Shown here in pieces: positions 52,835 through 62,806 of a stretch of 64,000 bases of DNA (within the stretch, counting starts at the first letter, position 1; every line of letters starts with the position of its first letter). Under the pieces are notes generated by a model, which worked only from the letters and a program-made list of their open reading frames with translations, was not told the origin of the DNA and searched no databases. This stretch comes from Bacteroidota bacterium. GTDB lineage: Bacteria; Bacteroidota; Ignavibacteria; Palsa-1295. A program made the translations under genes and the position numbers. The stretch covers positions 595,341-659,340 of the forward strand of contig JAJPIO010000009.1 of the NCBI GenBank assembly GCA_021324735.1, given 5' to 3'.

Positions 52835-53623
52835 TTATTCTTCGGCAGACTCGTTATTCTCCTCGTCGCTATCCACCTCATACGTGATCGGTTGTGGCTC
52901 GCCATCTACCGCGATGACGATCGGCTCGCCGACGATAATGCGGCCACAATATTCGCACACCGCATGCTTTTCGCCCTTGCGCAATTCGAGCGCAAGCTGA
53001 CGGGGCACGGCATTATAGCATCCTCCGCATACACCATTCTTGATCGGCACAACGGCGACGCCGCCCTTGGCAGGACGCACGCGATTGTAGATCGTTAGAT
53101 AAAATTGCTGGATGGATTTTTCGAGGCTCTGGCGCTTCGCAAGAAGAGTTTTCTCTTCTTCTTCTGTCTCGGCTAACACTTCGCCGAGTGCCGTTTGGGC
53201 TTCTTCCAATTCTTTTTCCATATCGGCAAGATCAGCAGCCATTTGCTGCTCGTCCGATTTCAGTTGTTCGAGCTCGATACCCATGCGGCCGATCGTCTCG
53301 GTATTCGAGTGCAGCTTACGCTGGCTCTCTTCGAGCTGGAACGTGATCGCATCGTACTCGCGCGTCGTCTTGACGTCGAACTGTTGTGCTTTGTAGCGGT
53401 CGACCTTTTCGCGAAGTTCAACCGTCTCACTCGAGAGCTGCTTGTTATTATCCTCGACCTCTTTGATATCGCGGCGGACCTGATTCAATTGTTCGCGCTG
53501 CGCATCGACCTGCCGGCGCATTTCGTTCACGCGATCGGGCAGTTCGCCACGGCTTTCGATGAGATCGTCCAGCTGGCTATCTACTTTTTGTAATTCGTAC
53601 AGGTGCAATAATGAGTCGTTCAC
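52835..53623 (-). CDS. Coiled-coil zinc-ribbon protein (C4-type)
   Basis: A 262-residue protein. Residues 5-180 are two long coiled-coil helices (LSSETVELREKVDRYKAQQF, DLADMEKELEEAQTALGEVL). The C-terminal zinc ribbon has CGGC (NGVCGGCYNAVP) and CEYC (HAVCEYCGRII). Members are widespread and their role is poorly known; a link to RNA or transcription is often suggested. The acidic tail ends SDEENNESAEE. Confidence 0.85.
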   Translation of the reverse strand: MNDSLLHLYELQKVDSQLDDLIESRGELPDRVNEMRRQVDAQREQLNQVRRDIKEVEDNNKQLSSETVELREKVDRYKAQQFDVKTTREYDAITFQLEESQRKLHSNTETIGRMGIELEQLKSDEQQMAADLADMEKELEEAQTALGEVLAETEEEEKTLLAKRQSLEKSIQQFYLTIYNRVRPAKGGVAVVPIKNGVCGGCYNAVPRQLALELRKGEKHAVCEYCGRIIVGEPIVIAVDGEPQPITYEVDSDEENNESAEE

Positions 53624-53693
53624 GTCTCTAAGTCCTATAAATTTCTTCGTGCCCGCACCGCCTTATCGAGGTAAGAGCTATTAAATCTACCAC

Positions 53694-54542
53694 TTACCGA
53701 TCGTGGTAGTAATGCACAGCATTCGGCTCCGTTTGCGCCAACAAAAGGAGCCGTTCCAGTATTGAGGTCTGCAAATTTACGACGATATGCGCGCCCGGCG
53801 CTGTAATTGCCGTTTTGGCAGCGCGGACCATCCCCTGAGTAACAAACCTTTCGGTCTCCGCGTGTCCGACATCGATCAAGAGAATTTTGTCGTGGTCGGC
53901 ACGATGAAAGTCATGGTAGCGGATATCGGCGGTAATAAACGCGTCGGCCTTTTGCAGCACGGCCGAGCTATAAAAATCCATTCCGGCGCCGCCTAAAACG
54001 GCCACTGTTTCGATCGTTTTAGGCGTACGCTCATTATATCGAAGCGCCGGTGTTTTGAAGGTCTTCGATATGAGTGAAAGTAAGTCCTGGCTCGGAACCG
54101 GCGAGGAGAGCCGCCCTATGGCACCCATTCCGTACCTCGGATCGCTTTTGAGCGGCGAAAGAAGGCGAATATCGGTAAGATTCAAAGCTTCCGCCATAAG
54201 GCGGCTGGTGCCGAACTCCGGATGCGTATCGAAGGCGGTATGCTGAATGTAAAGCGCGATGTCGTTCTTTACAAGCTCACGCAGGAGAAGCCCAGTGCGG
54301 GTGCGGTCGGTGATGGCCGGAATACTCGGAAAAATGAGCGGATGAAAGGCGACGATCAGGTTGGCCCCGCGTGTCTTTGCCTCGGCGATGACCTTCTCCG
54401 TCACTTCATACGCAAAAAGGGCGGCTGTTAGCTCTGTCCTTTCCGGGAGCCCGACCTGCAAACCGACCGCATCTCGCTCGTAACCAACGGCGCTAAGCGG
54501 TACGATCTGCTCTAAGGCGCGAATAAAGTCGGTGAGAAGCAT
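53694..54542 (-). CDS. Nif3-like dinuclear metal-centre protein (GTP cyclohydrolase 1 type 2 family)
   Basis: A 282-residue protein with family metal ligands in AFHPLIFPSIPAI (FHP motif), IYIQHTAFDTH-like YIQHTAFDT, and LIDVGHAETER. It forms hexamers with a two-metal centre; function is unsettled. The ATG at 54542 is used; an alternative ATG is two codons earlier. It follows the zinc-ribbon gene order common in bacteria, which supports the pair as a conserved unit. Confidence 0.9.
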   Translation of the reverse strand: MLLTDFIRALEQIVPLSAVGYERDAVGLQVGLPERTELTAALFAYEVTEKVIAEAKTRGANLIVAFHPLIFPSIPAITDRTRTGLLLRELVKNDIALYIQHTAFDTHPEFGTSRLMAEALNLTDIRLLSPLKSDPRYGMGAIGRLSSPVPSQDLLSLISKTFKTPALRYNERTPKTIETVAVLGGAGMDFYSSAVLQKADAFITADIRYHDFHRADHDKILLIDVGHAETERFVTQGMVRAAKTAITAPGAHIVVNLQTSILERLLLLAQTEPNAVHYYHDR

Positions 54543-54703
54543 TACCAATACGTGAGATTAAGCCGTTCGGCCGCGCTTAATACGAGCCGAATATTACGGT
54601 AGAAATACGCTGCCGAAAAAAACGTTGCCAGTGGATTATGGCCGTATTAGCGAATCGTTACGATTCACATTACCTTCCACATGCTAACAGTCGAGGGAAG
54701 CGA

Positions 54704-55750
54704 TCACGGTACGATCAGCTTTGTATGGGCCGTCTCATTGCCTGCAACGAACAAACGCGCGATGTAGCATCCAGCCGGTATTGCGCTCTTCGCAAATTCA
54801 ACGGTCGATTCGCCATCCGGCAGGTTACCGTCATAGAGGGTGCCGACCGTGCGCCCCAGAAGGTCGCTCAGGACGACACGAGCATGTTGCGAGGCCGGAA
54901 GGGAGACTCGAAGTTCCGGTGAGGTTGGATTGCCCGCTACCCGGATCGAAGCAGAGGAAGCGACCGATGGTCCATCGTTGACGCCAAGATTTGCCAGACT
55001 GATAACGCCCAAAGCTTCCACCTTCTTTGTGGGGTTGGCCTGGTCATCCTGAATAAACGCGACAACCTTCATATTTTGTGTATTCCAGACATGGCCGGTT
55101 GCGTCCGGCAGATCCGGGGTTGGTGGAGTAAAACTGACATCATAAACGTCATTGCCGGTCGGAGTAAAAGCATCAGTGCCTGCGCCGGTCGGCAGCATAT
55201 CGCGAAAGACGTCGTCCCAGTAACCGCTCGTGGGCACACCATAAGCAAGTGTATTTGCCATTACGATGTGCGACTCGGTAAGCGCAACATACAGTCGCAC
55301 AGATTTACTGAGCTGTGCCTTATTTGTGACATGAATAATAATTGAATCGCCGGCATTCCGAGCAGAAAGCTGGATATTCGGAGCGGTAGTAGCGTTGGAC
55401 TTTGCGAGCGCCTCCCACGCCTGTACATTATTTGCGAGTACAGTGCCATTGATAGCAGCCGTCGGATCGGTCTGAACATTATAGAACGCTGAACTACGAA
55501 TGCTGCTTGCGGGTAACGAGGCCTGATAGAAGGTGTCGTTAACATTCGAGACGTCATTGTGGTAACTTATACGTACCACACCATACTGCGGATTATTTGC
55601 GATAAACGACCCGAATTGTTCATCCGGAGTTTTGCAGTTATTGCAATTTGTATTACTAAATAATTCGGCAAGAACTTTCGGCGCTTGCTGTGCAAACGCT
55701 GACGTAGCAAAAAGTGAAGTAAGAAGAAAAATTAAGAAACGGGAGACCAT
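54704..55750 (-). CDS. Omp28-related protein with T9SS sorting domain
   Basis: A 348-residue exported protein (signal peptide LIFLLTSLFATSAFAQ). The N-terminal 200 residues are thioredoxin-like with NTNCNNCKTPD (CX2C) and VVRISYHND, as in Omp28-related proteins. The last 85 residues are a T9SS domain (VAGNPTSPELRVSLP to AHTKLIVP). It may handle surface thiols. The downstream DUF6029 gene lies 18 bases away upstream in the same direction. Confidence 0.85.
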   Translation of the reverse strand: MVSRFLIFLLTSLFATSAFAQQAPKVLAELFSNTNCNNCKTPDEQFGSFIANNPQYGVVRISYHNDVSNVNDTFYQASLPASSIRSSAFYNVQTDPTAAINGTVLANNVQAWEALAKSNATTAPNIQLSARNAGDSIIIHVTNKAQLSKSVRLYVALTESHIVMANTLAYGVPTSGYWDDVFRDMLPTGAGTDAFTPTGNDVYDVSFTPPTPDLPDATGHVWNTQNMKVVAFIQDDQANPTKKVEALGVISLANLGVNDGPSVASSASIRVAGNPTSPELRVSLPASQHARVVLSDLLGRTVGTLYDGNLPDGESTVEFAKSAIPAGCYIARLFVAGNETAHTKLIVP

Positions 55751-55768
55751 AGTACGCTCCGGGAAGAT

Positions 55769-57508
55769 TTAGATCTGGCTTGTTAATGTAAGTCGCAGGC
55801 CCTTGAACGGTGGTACGACGCGGCAAATTCCGCCAGTACAATTAAGTCCGCCGCGCTCCGAGCCGTAGGACATAAGCAGGGTGTGGGAGTGTCCCATTCG
55901 GAGCGACACAAATCCTTGGGGCCAGTTATCTTCGAGGTGATACGGCCCATTCTCGTATTGAATGGAAAGGTCCAGAATAGCGCCGAAGTTAATGGTCGGG
56001 TTGAACGAGTATTGAAGCGTAATGAGCTCGTTAAGCCGGCGTTTGTCTGGCGTAAGAATGGAGCCATCGTAGGCCCATTGGTGCTCCCAAATGGCAAGTA
56101 TGCTTTGGTTGGGGGTCGTCTCGTACTGGAATTTCGCCGCTACTGTCGTAGCATATTTCGTCTCCGCGCTCGAGTCGGCTGGCGAATAGCTGATCACATC
56201 GCTTCTACGGTGGATCGCAAAGCGGATATAATCCTGGTCCGTCTCGGGATTAAAATCCCACTCTGCTTCCGCATATGTTTCCCAGAACGGATAGAATCCA
56301 TTATCGGTGAAGCGCGGCAAGAGGTTGGTACTATCGACAGCCACCGACGAGATATTGTACTTGTCGTGCCGGCTGGATGCTGCGCCGTAGAGATCGATCG
56401 TCCATCGGGGCACGGCGGTGATATTCACTTCCGCCTGCATACCAAGCTCGTCATCGAACCACACAGCGTGCGTCGAGCGAGTGATCGAGGTAAAGGTAAA
56501 ATCTTTGTAAACTTCCGGCGGGCTCGAGATCGGCAACTTGCTAAAAACATCCTGGTAGAGGTCGCCGACCGGATGGCGGAAGTAATCGTAATTCTTATAT
56601 TCGAACGTAATACCGAACTGGCTATTAGAATAGCTAAGCGAGCCGTACATCGCCTGACCGGTATGGCTCGTGTCACCTTTGGCGGTCGGGGCGGTGCCGA
56701 GTAACTCCGTTACCTGTGTTCGATTCTGTGTCCATTCAAAGTATCCTTCGAACTCGCCGGAATTGATATCCGCATAAAAATCGGGTTGATTAACATTGCG
56801 CATGGCCGTAAGCCCGGGCGAAAGAAGATCGCCGGTCACGTTCGCTTCTAAAAAGACGGCACCAAGCGATACTTTGTGCTTCCAAAATCCGAGCTCACCA
56901 TTGATCGCTCGAGCAGAAATATGCATGGGTAGCGTATCAGCGACCGAGAGCGCTCCCTGCGAGATCGGGATCGGATAGAAATCTTCTTTGCCCCCTACGC
57001 CGCGTACTGCAACGGACATATCCGCATCGACCAATTCTTTTGGAATATTATACTCTGTTTTGCCAAAGAGGCCATCGAGCCAGGAGTCGTAATTAAGTGG
57101 TCGAGACTCAAAGAGGTTAACTGCCAGGCCGCGGCCAAAGAGGGCGCTTACATCACCCGCTTGCAGATCGATCTGATCTTTGCGATATGCGAGCCATCGT
57201 TTACGGAAATTGCGGTCCTGGTACGAACGTCCGACCTCGCTGGGATCGTCGAGTTCATATCGTAGCCCGAGGGAAAAATTTTGGAAAAAGATACGAGCGT
57301 TCGCTATCTCTTCGAAATAGCGCTTGTCGGTCGTATTACCTAAGGCGTCGGTGGTTGAGCCATCACCAACGCGAAGCAGGTTGGAACCGGCGGCATGAAC
57401 ATCTTCCGAATTCTGAGCGCGTACAGCGAACGGTGCTATTGCAAGAAATGACAATAGAAGTGGTAACGCGCGGCGGTGCTTTGTTTCAAAGAATAGGCTG
57501 AACATCAC
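55769..57508 (-). CDS. DUF6029-family outer-membrane protein
   Basis: A 579-residue exported protein (signal peptide to AVRAQ). The N-terminal pattern (ARIFFQNFSLGLRYELDDPS, LQAGDVSALFGRGLAVNLFE) is the DUF6029 type, followed by many amphipathic strands and a C-terminal LTLTSQI. It is predicted to be a large barrel. In this group DUF6029 is next to Omp28-type proteins, as here, so the pair may be functionally linked. Confidence 0.82.
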   Translation of the reverse strand: MMFSLFFETKHRRALPLLLSFLAIAPFAVRAQNSEDVHAAGSNLLRVGDGSTTDALGNTTDKRYFEEIANARIFFQNFSLGLRYELDDPSEVGRSYQDRNFRKRWLAYRKDQIDLQAGDVSALFGRGLAVNLFESRPLNYDSWLDGLFGKTEYNIPKELVDADMSVAVRGVGGKEDFYPIPISQGALSVADTLPMHISARAINGELGFWKHKVSLGAVFLEANVTGDLLSPGLTAMRNVNQPDFYADINSGEFEGYFEWTQNRTQVTELLGTAPTAKGDTSHTGQAMYGSLSYSNSQFGITFEYKNYDYFRHPVGDLYQDVFSKLPISSPPEVYKDFTFTSITRSTHAVWFDDELGMQAEVNITAVPRWTIDLYGAASSRHDKYNISSVAVDSTNLLPRFTDNGFYPFWETYAEAEWDFNPETDQDYIRFAIHRRSDVISYSPADSSAETKYATTVAAKFQYETTPNQSILAIWEHQWAYDGSILTPDKRRLNELITLQYSFNPTINFGAILDLSIQYENGPYHLEDNWPQGFVSLRMGHSHTLLMSYGSERGGLNCTGGICRVVPPFKGLRLTLTSQI

Positions 57509-57606
57509 GCAAAAATACGGCTGAGAAGGCCCCCGGCCTGCGATTTGTGTAGAAACGCAAACTTCTTACCCATTTCTCAAACCAATTGGAAAACCGAGGA
57601 GGAAAC

Positions 57607-58167
57607 ATGCAGAATAATCTCGATGGGATGAAAGTCGCGATCATCGTTACGGATAACTTCGAACAAGTAGAAATGACAGAACCGCGAAAAGCGCTCGATC
57701 ATGCGGGGGCCGAAACAATACTAATTGCTCCAGAGAACGATCGGGTCCGTGGATTCCAGCATGACAAAGCCGGAGAGACCTTCGTGGTCGATATGCAACT
57801 CGAGGAAGCTGACCCGAATGACTTCGACGCGTTGATGTTGCCAGGCGGAGCTCTTAATGCCGATAAACTGCGGGTCAATAAAAAGGCGCTCGACTTTGTG
57901 CAGCAGATGGAGCGCGATAATAAGCCGATCGCGTTTATCTGTCACGCACCGTGGGTACTCATCTCAGCCGGTGCCGTTCGCAATCGCTCGCTCACTGGTT
58001 ATCATACCATTAAGGATGATATCGTGAACGCTGGCGGTAATTATCAGGATAAGCAGATGGTCCGCGACCGGAATTGGGTGTCGTCGCGTCAGCCTTCGGA
58101 TATTCCTGCCTTCAACGAAGCGATGATCTCGTTATTTGCGGAACATGTACCGGCGCATTCGCGCTGA
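57607..58167 (+). CDS. DJ-1/PfpI-family protein
   Basis: A 186-residue protein. The nucleophile elbow is AFICHAPWVLIS with the reactive Cys, and GLNADKLRVNKK and SLTGYHTIKDDI surround the pocket. Members act as glyoxalases, deglycases or stress chaperones. A strong Shine-Dalgarno (GAGGAGG) is 4 bases before the ATG. It is convergent with the hemerythrin gene. Confidence 0.9.
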   Translation: MQNNLDGMKVAIIVTDNFEQVEMTEPRKALDHAGAETILIAPENDRVRGFQHDKAGETFVVDMQLEEADPNDFDALMLPGGALNADKLRVNKKALDFVQQMERDNKPIAFICHAPWVLISAGAVRNRSLTGYHTIKDDIVNAGGNYQDKQMVRDRNWVSSRQPSDIPAFNEAMISLFAEHVPAHSR

Positions 58168-58176
58168 ACTCGCCTG

Positions 58177-58881
58177 TTAAGCGGGCGGCGTGAATTGGCT
58201 GAGGTCGTAAATTCCAAGTGACTTTTCGATCTCAGCCACACGGTCCACCATATGTTCAAATCCCTTCTCGCCAAATCGCTTGTGCTCCTCGTCTTCAAAT
58301 TTGTCACCGAGATCCTTGTATTCCTTCTCCGTCACGATAGCGCGAAAAGCAGGGAAGAGTACGGTATCTTCACGAGCCTCATGCGGTGCATACATCCGAA
58401 TGAAAGCATCGAGGTCACTTTTTACCTGTGTTCGTGCAGTTGAGTTCGAAAGGCTGGAAGAAGTTGCATTTGCGAGAATGCGTTCAGTCACCATGCGGCC
58501 GCGCTTATGCTGGAGTTCGAGTAGGTCGACAAGGTCGACCAGTTTATTCGCTTTTCGAAAGCGTGGGAAAATATAGTGCTCTTCGTCCTTTTCGTGATAG
58601 TCCTCGATAAAATCGTGAATGATCGTGGCCGACTTATGCAATGCATCAGCAGGAATAGACGCGCCCTGTCCCAACTCATCGGAAAGATGACCGTAGATGA
58701 GAAGAATACGCTTAAGGACTCCATGCTCTTGCATTAGGTCTTCGCCCGGCTGTGTAGGCACTTCTTTTTCGGCGGCCCGTAAAGTATACGGACTTCCAAG
58801 ACCAGCCAAAGTAAGAGAAGCTGCGGCGGTAGTGAGAATTTCTCTCCTGGAAAATTGCAGAGGTGTAGGCATAGCTGTCAA
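58177..58881 (-). CDS. Tat-exported hemerythrin-like protein
   Basis: A 234-residue protein. A twin-arginine signal (SRREILTTAAASLTLAGLG) shows export of a folded protein. The rest is a four-helix hemerythrin-type domain with possible ligands in LMQEHGVL, DYHEKDEEHYIFP, LQHKRGR and APHEAREDTVLFPAF. It may bind oxygen or iron in the periplasm. Gene lies 107 bases from ssrA. Confidence 0.85.
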   Translation of the reverse strand: MTAMPTPLQFSRREILTTAAASLTLAGLGSPYTLRAAEKEVPTQPGEDLMQEHGVLKRILLIYGHLSDELGQGASIPADALHKSATIIHDFIEDYHEKDEEHYIFPRFRKANKLVDLVDLLELQHKRGRMVTERILANATSSSLSNSTARTQVKSDLDAFIRMYAPHEAREDTVLFPAFRAIVTEKEYKDLGDKFEDEEHKRFGEKGFEHMVDRVAEIEKSLGIYDLSQFTPPA

Positions 58882-58961
58882 GGATGCAAGCTATGTACCT
58901 ATCGTAGGACCTCGTCTCATGGGAGGGATGCGGTTTAAGCAGTTTGCGGCCTCTAAATGCA

Positions 58962-58986
58962 AAACCCCGGCTTGTAGCCGGGGTTT
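58962..58986 (-). terminator. Terminator of tmRNA
   Basis: AAACCCCGGCT and AGCCGGGGTTT form an 11-bp stem with a 3-base loop, starting two bases after the tmRNA acceptor end. The minus-strand side continues TTTTGCATTT. Confidence 0.92.
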
Positions 58987-58987
58987 G

Positions 58988-59458
58988 TGGAGATGAGGGG
59001 AGTCGAACCCCTGTCCGAAGAATGCCACCGAAGGGCACTACGCACGTAGCCTCTTACAGTAGTAAGTGACTCGCGACCGTGGTAAGAGGCAACCGATCGC
59101 ACGTCACTGCTCTTCCTTAATACTTCCAGCAAGCGAAAAGCGCTCATGCAGGAAGGGACTAAGCATAACGGCACCTCCACAGACGATCGCTCGTCTTTAT
59201 AAGCCCGCAAAGTCCGAGGGCTTACGGAGATGGGCGCCCTCTCACCGTTGGTGAGATAGCAGCTACAACCTTAATCTAAGATTAAAGGAGCTTAGGCAGC
59301 CATTGCGTAACTATAAGAGTTCGCAGTTGTTGTTTGCCACGAGTTTGAGTCTGACCATTGCTGGTCGTCGAGCGGTCGTGGCCTCACTCGGTGCGCGCCT
59401 GGATGATCGCTCATCCTTGCTTCCATGACTGATTCCCCGTCGAAACCAATGCATCCCC
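58988..59458 (-). ncRNA. ssrA: Transfer-messenger RNA
   Basis: The 5' end is GGGGATGCATTGGTTTCGAC; GGGGATG pairs with CATCTCC (58995-58989) as acceptor stem and CAGGGGTTCGACTCCCC is the T arm. The tag is encoded at 59324-59292: GCG AAC TCT TAT AGT TAC GCA ATG GCT GCC TAA, reading ANSYSYAMAA. The CCA end is not encoded. It rescues stalled ribosomes. It is 471 nt long, longer than average, with extra hairpins capped by GCGA (59181-59196 and 59401-59416). Confidence 0.95.
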
Positions 59459-59614
59459 AAGTTGGCAATTAGGAAGTGATGAAACGTCACCCTTACCCTT
59501 ATTACCAAGGCCAGTAAACAGTTTAGCCCTCGCGATGTTCCTGAATGGATGCTCATACGATCGATTGCAAAACCAGGGCAAAAAGTGATAATTTTGCAAT
59601 TGTCTCGTCGATTT

Positions 59615-59658
59615 CATCATTCATAGCTGATCGATCATTCATAACTTATCATTCATCA
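59615..59658. repeat. Three near-tandem ATCATTCAT words
   Basis: CATCATTCATA (59615), GATCATTCATA (59633) and TATCATTCATC (59648) occur within 44 bases in the region between tmRNA and the gene at 59666. They may be promoter-linked or only a low-complexity stretch. Confidence 0.6.
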
Positions 59659-59665
59659 TTTCCGC

Positions 59666-61420
59666 TTGCATTCTTCGCCCTCAATAAAACGAGTTCTCGA
59701 TATCCTCTATCTTTTAGGAGGTATTGCTATTCTCGCGCTTTTCACCACGCGCTACCAAATGCCGTTTCGGCTCGATGATGTACTGCTCATGCTTTGGGCG
59801 AAGTCCCATACCGTTTGGGATGCGTTCGATCCCATCAAAGGTCAACTCGTTAATAGCTTCCGTCCCATGTTTGCCGTAACAGCATACCTGCTCACGCATT
59901 TTGCCGGGTGGGACCATACCTTCTGGTGGCACCTGACGCTTGACCTATCGCTGCTTGTCGCGATCGCTTTTACAGGACTTACGGCGCGCTATCTTATCCG
60001 TCGTTGGTTCGCGCTCGAAATATCTATCTTGCTCTATTGGATCGTGTTTCTTCCGATCCTCAATATCTTTTTCTGGTATAGCGATCTTACCTTCGCGCTC
60101 GAACTCTGCTTTACTTCGATCTCCTGGTATTTTGCTCTACGAGGATTGTATGAAGCACGCCTTGGCTTTTGGTTCTTGGGAATGTTGGCCGGTTGTTTAG
60201 CAGTGCTTTCCAAAGAGCCGGCGTTTGTTTTGGTGCATGTGGTCATTGCAGGCTCATTCCTGTTAGAGCGGCATTCGATCCTTGAGAAGTGGAAGGCCAT
60301 CGGCCGGCCGAATACTATTGTAGCTCTGCTTGCTTATGCGGTCATGCTTGGACTTACGCTTTGGTTGGGAGCCGTCTCGCCGACACGTGCAAATCGATTT
60401 TTTGCACTTTCAATGCCGGACCTTGGCCACTTTATTCGTGACCGCATAGAGTATTATGGCTCGATCTATCTTTCACTTCTGGCGCGGACATTACTTTTTA
60501 CTCCGATCGTCTTTGCCGGTCTTCAGGTCGTGTGGCGCATACGGGAGGCTGCGGTAAGCGCCTTTACGTTCCTGATGCAGACGTTTTTGGCGCTTGTGCT
60601 TGCGCTCTTGCTGTTTCAAAATATTCTCGTCGCTCTGCCGATCACGGTATTTGTTTTTATAGTCCTTGCTACACTTGAAAATCCGGAGCGGGCGCGGGTG
60701 CGCCGGTTGCTGCCATTTTTAGCGTGTCTCTTTATCGCAATGGCAGCGTTGCTCATTACGATACAATTAGTAAAGACGCAATTAACAGAATCAGCGCTGC
60801 TGACTTGTCTTCTTTCGTCCTGGGCGTGGTCAATATGGATAGAACGAGCGGGGCAGGCGGTACGACCATACCGTTCTCTTACAGCGTTTCGATGGGGGAT
60901 AGGAGTAACACTCCTTGTCATTATCATCGCAGTGGTCATTGGGTTTTATCCCAAATCGGTGCGGGAAGAACGATTACTCGGCGAAGTGCGGGATGTGCGG
61001 CAAAACGCGAACGACGCTGTAACGTGGGTGGCAGGAAATCTTCCTGCCGGTTCGTTGCTTGCCGTGATGAATTACCAACTTCACGGCATCGACGGACCAG
61101 GCGCCCTTACATCGCAGGACGACGAGACAAAACTGCGCGCGCAGTATACATTCGATGGCGGTTTTTTTTACGATGCGCTTGCCGTTTGCGGCCGAACGGA
61201 TTTCCGTAAAACGTATCTTACCGATTCAACGATGATCGAACGAGTATTGGATGGGATGCGGAATGAGCCTAATTCTTACCTACTGCTTCAATCGGAATTA
61301 GACCTGAGGCTATTTCACGGTGCTGGTGACAAGTCAACCTTAGCTGGAAAAAATGATACGCTGGTAGTTCGTTTTGCCCGCGGTCCTTACCCGACGGAGA
61401 TATGGCACTTGCGACAATAA
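59666..61420 (+). CDS. Multi-pass membrane protein, GT-C glycosyltransferase-like
   Basis: A 584-residue protein with about 12 membrane helices, mostly between residues 10 and 435. An acidic pair in the first loop (PFRLDDVLLMLWAKS) and LSKEPAFVLVHVV recall GT-C transferases (GT39/PMT-like). The C-terminal 150 residues are soluble (VREERLLGEVRDVRQNANDA). The start is TTG at 59666, which gives a short positively charged N-terminus. Substrate unknown. Confidence 0.6.
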   Translation: MHSSPSIKRVLDILYLLGGIAILALFTTRYQMPFRLDDVLLMLWAKSHTVWDAFDPIKGQLVNSFRPMFAVTAYLLTHFAGWDHTFWWHLTLDLSLLVAIAFTGLTARYLIRRWFALEISILLYWIVFLPILNIFFWYSDLTFALELCFTSISWYFALRGLYEARLGFWFLGMLAGCLAVLSKEPAFVLVHVVIAGSFLLERHSILEKWKAIGRPNTIVALLAYAVMLGLTLWLGAVSPTRANRFFALSMPDLGHFIRDRIEYYGSIYLSLLARTLLFTPIVFAGLQVVWRIREAAVSAFTFLMQTFLALVLALLLFQNILVALPITVFVFIVLATLENPERARVRRLLPFLACLFIAMAALLITIQLVKTQLTESALLTCLLSSWAWSIWIERAGQAVRPYRSLTAFRWGIGVTLLVIIIAVVIGFYPKSVREERLLGEVRDVRQNANDAVTWVAGNLPAGSLLAVMNYQLHGIDGPGALTSQDDETKLRAQYTFDGGFFYDALAVCGRTDFRKTYLTDSTMIERVLDGMRNEPNSYLLLQSELDLRLFHGAGDKSTLAGKNDTLVVRFARGPYPTEIWHLRQ

Positions 61421-61424
61421 CCGT

Positions 61425-62528
61425 TCAGTGTCCTGTTGCTTGATGAGCTGCTTCCGAATCCGAACGTACCCAATTCCAGGCGCGTAAGAATTGATCGTGA
61501 AGGTCGAGCGGGACTTCATGGATCATTCCCGGAAGAATGTCCAGCGTAAACGGAATGCCTTCCTGAGTACACCGTTCGTGGATGACTTTGATCTGACGGG
61601 CAAACTCCGGATCCTCTAATTGCCCGGTGATAGCATAAATACGGACCTGACGGCGTGCCGCTTCGAGAAGGACCGAATCGGGCAGTGGTTGTGATAAGAA
61701 CCCCGACATCGGAATTGCGCCCCGGAAGAGATCCGGACGCCGAAGAGCAAGTTCGAGCGAGGCTTGAGCACCTTGAGAAAACCCGGTCAAATAGATTTGA
61801 GACCGATTGACCCGATGTTGCGCACTAAGTTTTTCGGCTAACCCTACAATGGCTTTTTCAATAGGTCCGAAATCCGCGCCCCAGGAATTGGTGATCTGCG
61901 ACTCCCGCTCCACACCAGCCGGCACAGCAATGACGGCTTTAATCGCATCAGCCATATTCCGCCAAGTATGCGCAAAACTTTCGTACGACCCGTTGCCACC
62001 ATGCATGGCAATGACCAGGGGCCATCTGCTGGTCGAGTCATATCCGGTAGGATAGTACATAATGACCGGTTGTGCTCCCCACATCGGCCGTTCATCAGCA
62101 AGAACATTATTCCAGTACCGGCAGAGAGAGTCTACCCAGGTTCGCCCGCATACAGCGGTCATGATCGAATCGGAGAGTGTAAGGTCGAAATTCCAAAAAT
62201 GACGTTCGAACGCACTGACGAGCGACGCTCGAGCCGCAGCACTATGTTGGAGACGGGACTCGCACCGGCTGATACCATAGTAGGCCGTACCCCGATACCA
62301 CTCACGAATATCGAGCGGCAGCACCTCGCTCTCGTCGATCACACGTTGGTAGTATTGTATGGCGCTCGGCCAATCGCTTCGAGACTCCGAGAGCCCGGCT
62401 AAATGCCAATCGGTTCGAACAAACGAGTAGGAGTCATTGACCTGACCGTTCGCAACCGCTTCGAAAGAAAGAGAGAGACCAATACAAAAGGTAATTAAGG
62501 ATAGAACCCTTATATTGACGTTCATCAA
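61425..62528 (-). CDS. Exported alpha/beta hydrolase (esterase/depolymerase-like)
   Basis: A 367-residue protein with signal peptide (to FEAVANG). The first 100 mature residues are TPR-like (DWPSAIQYYQRVIDESEVLP). The hydrolase part has MHGGNGSYESFAHTW, the nucleophile elbow LTGFSQGAQASLEL (Ser), and a C-terminal GMIHEVPLDLHDQF with the likely His. It resembles PHB-depolymerase/feruloyl-esterase-type enzymes. Two bases of stop separate it from the convergent gene at 59666. Confidence 0.78.
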   Translation of the reverse strand: MMNVNIRVLSLITFCIGLSLSFEAVANGQVNDSYSFVRTDWHLAGLSESRSDWPSAIQYYQRVIDESEVLPLDIREWYRGTAYYGISRCESRLQHSAAARASLVSAFERHFWNFDLTLSDSIMTAVCGRTWVDSLCRYWNNVLADERPMWGAQPVIMYYPTGYDSTSRWPLVIAMHGGNGSYESFAHTWRNMADAIKAVIAVPAGVERESQITNSWGADFGPIEKAIVGLAEKLSAQHRVNRSQIYLTGFSQGAQASLELALRRPDLFRGAIPMSGFLSQPLPDSVLLEAARRQVRIYAITGQLEDPEFARQIKVIHERCTQEGIPFTLDILPGMIHEVPLDLHDQFLRAWNWVRSDSEAAHQATGH

Positions 62529-62806
62529 TTGTGTTCGGCAAAAAATTATGCCCTTCGATAGAACGAATAATTCGTTCGGAACCTGACAGGGAAGGCCCGA
62601 AAAAATCGAATGACAATTTCACATTAACCTTGGGCGGTTCGACGGACATTGTATATAGCGAAGCCACCCGCGCTTCTTATCACGTCAAGATGGGTATTGC
62701 CGTGATGCGATCATAAACGGATATTATGATCGCGGAGTTCGCTGTCCCTTACTTACCGCGTGTAATAAACACATCGATCGACCGAAAGTAACAGATTAAA
62801 TTATTA

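Noticed and set aside
55883..56704. 273-codon plus-strand frame within the DUF6029 gene
   Set aside because: It is antisense to a clear barrel gene and lacks any recognisable pattern.
62531..62716. 61-codon plus-strand frame with GGSTDIVYSEATRASYHVK
   Set aside because: It has a TTG start, no ribosome-binding site and no family resemblance; the 278-base spacer holds nothing else that I can support.
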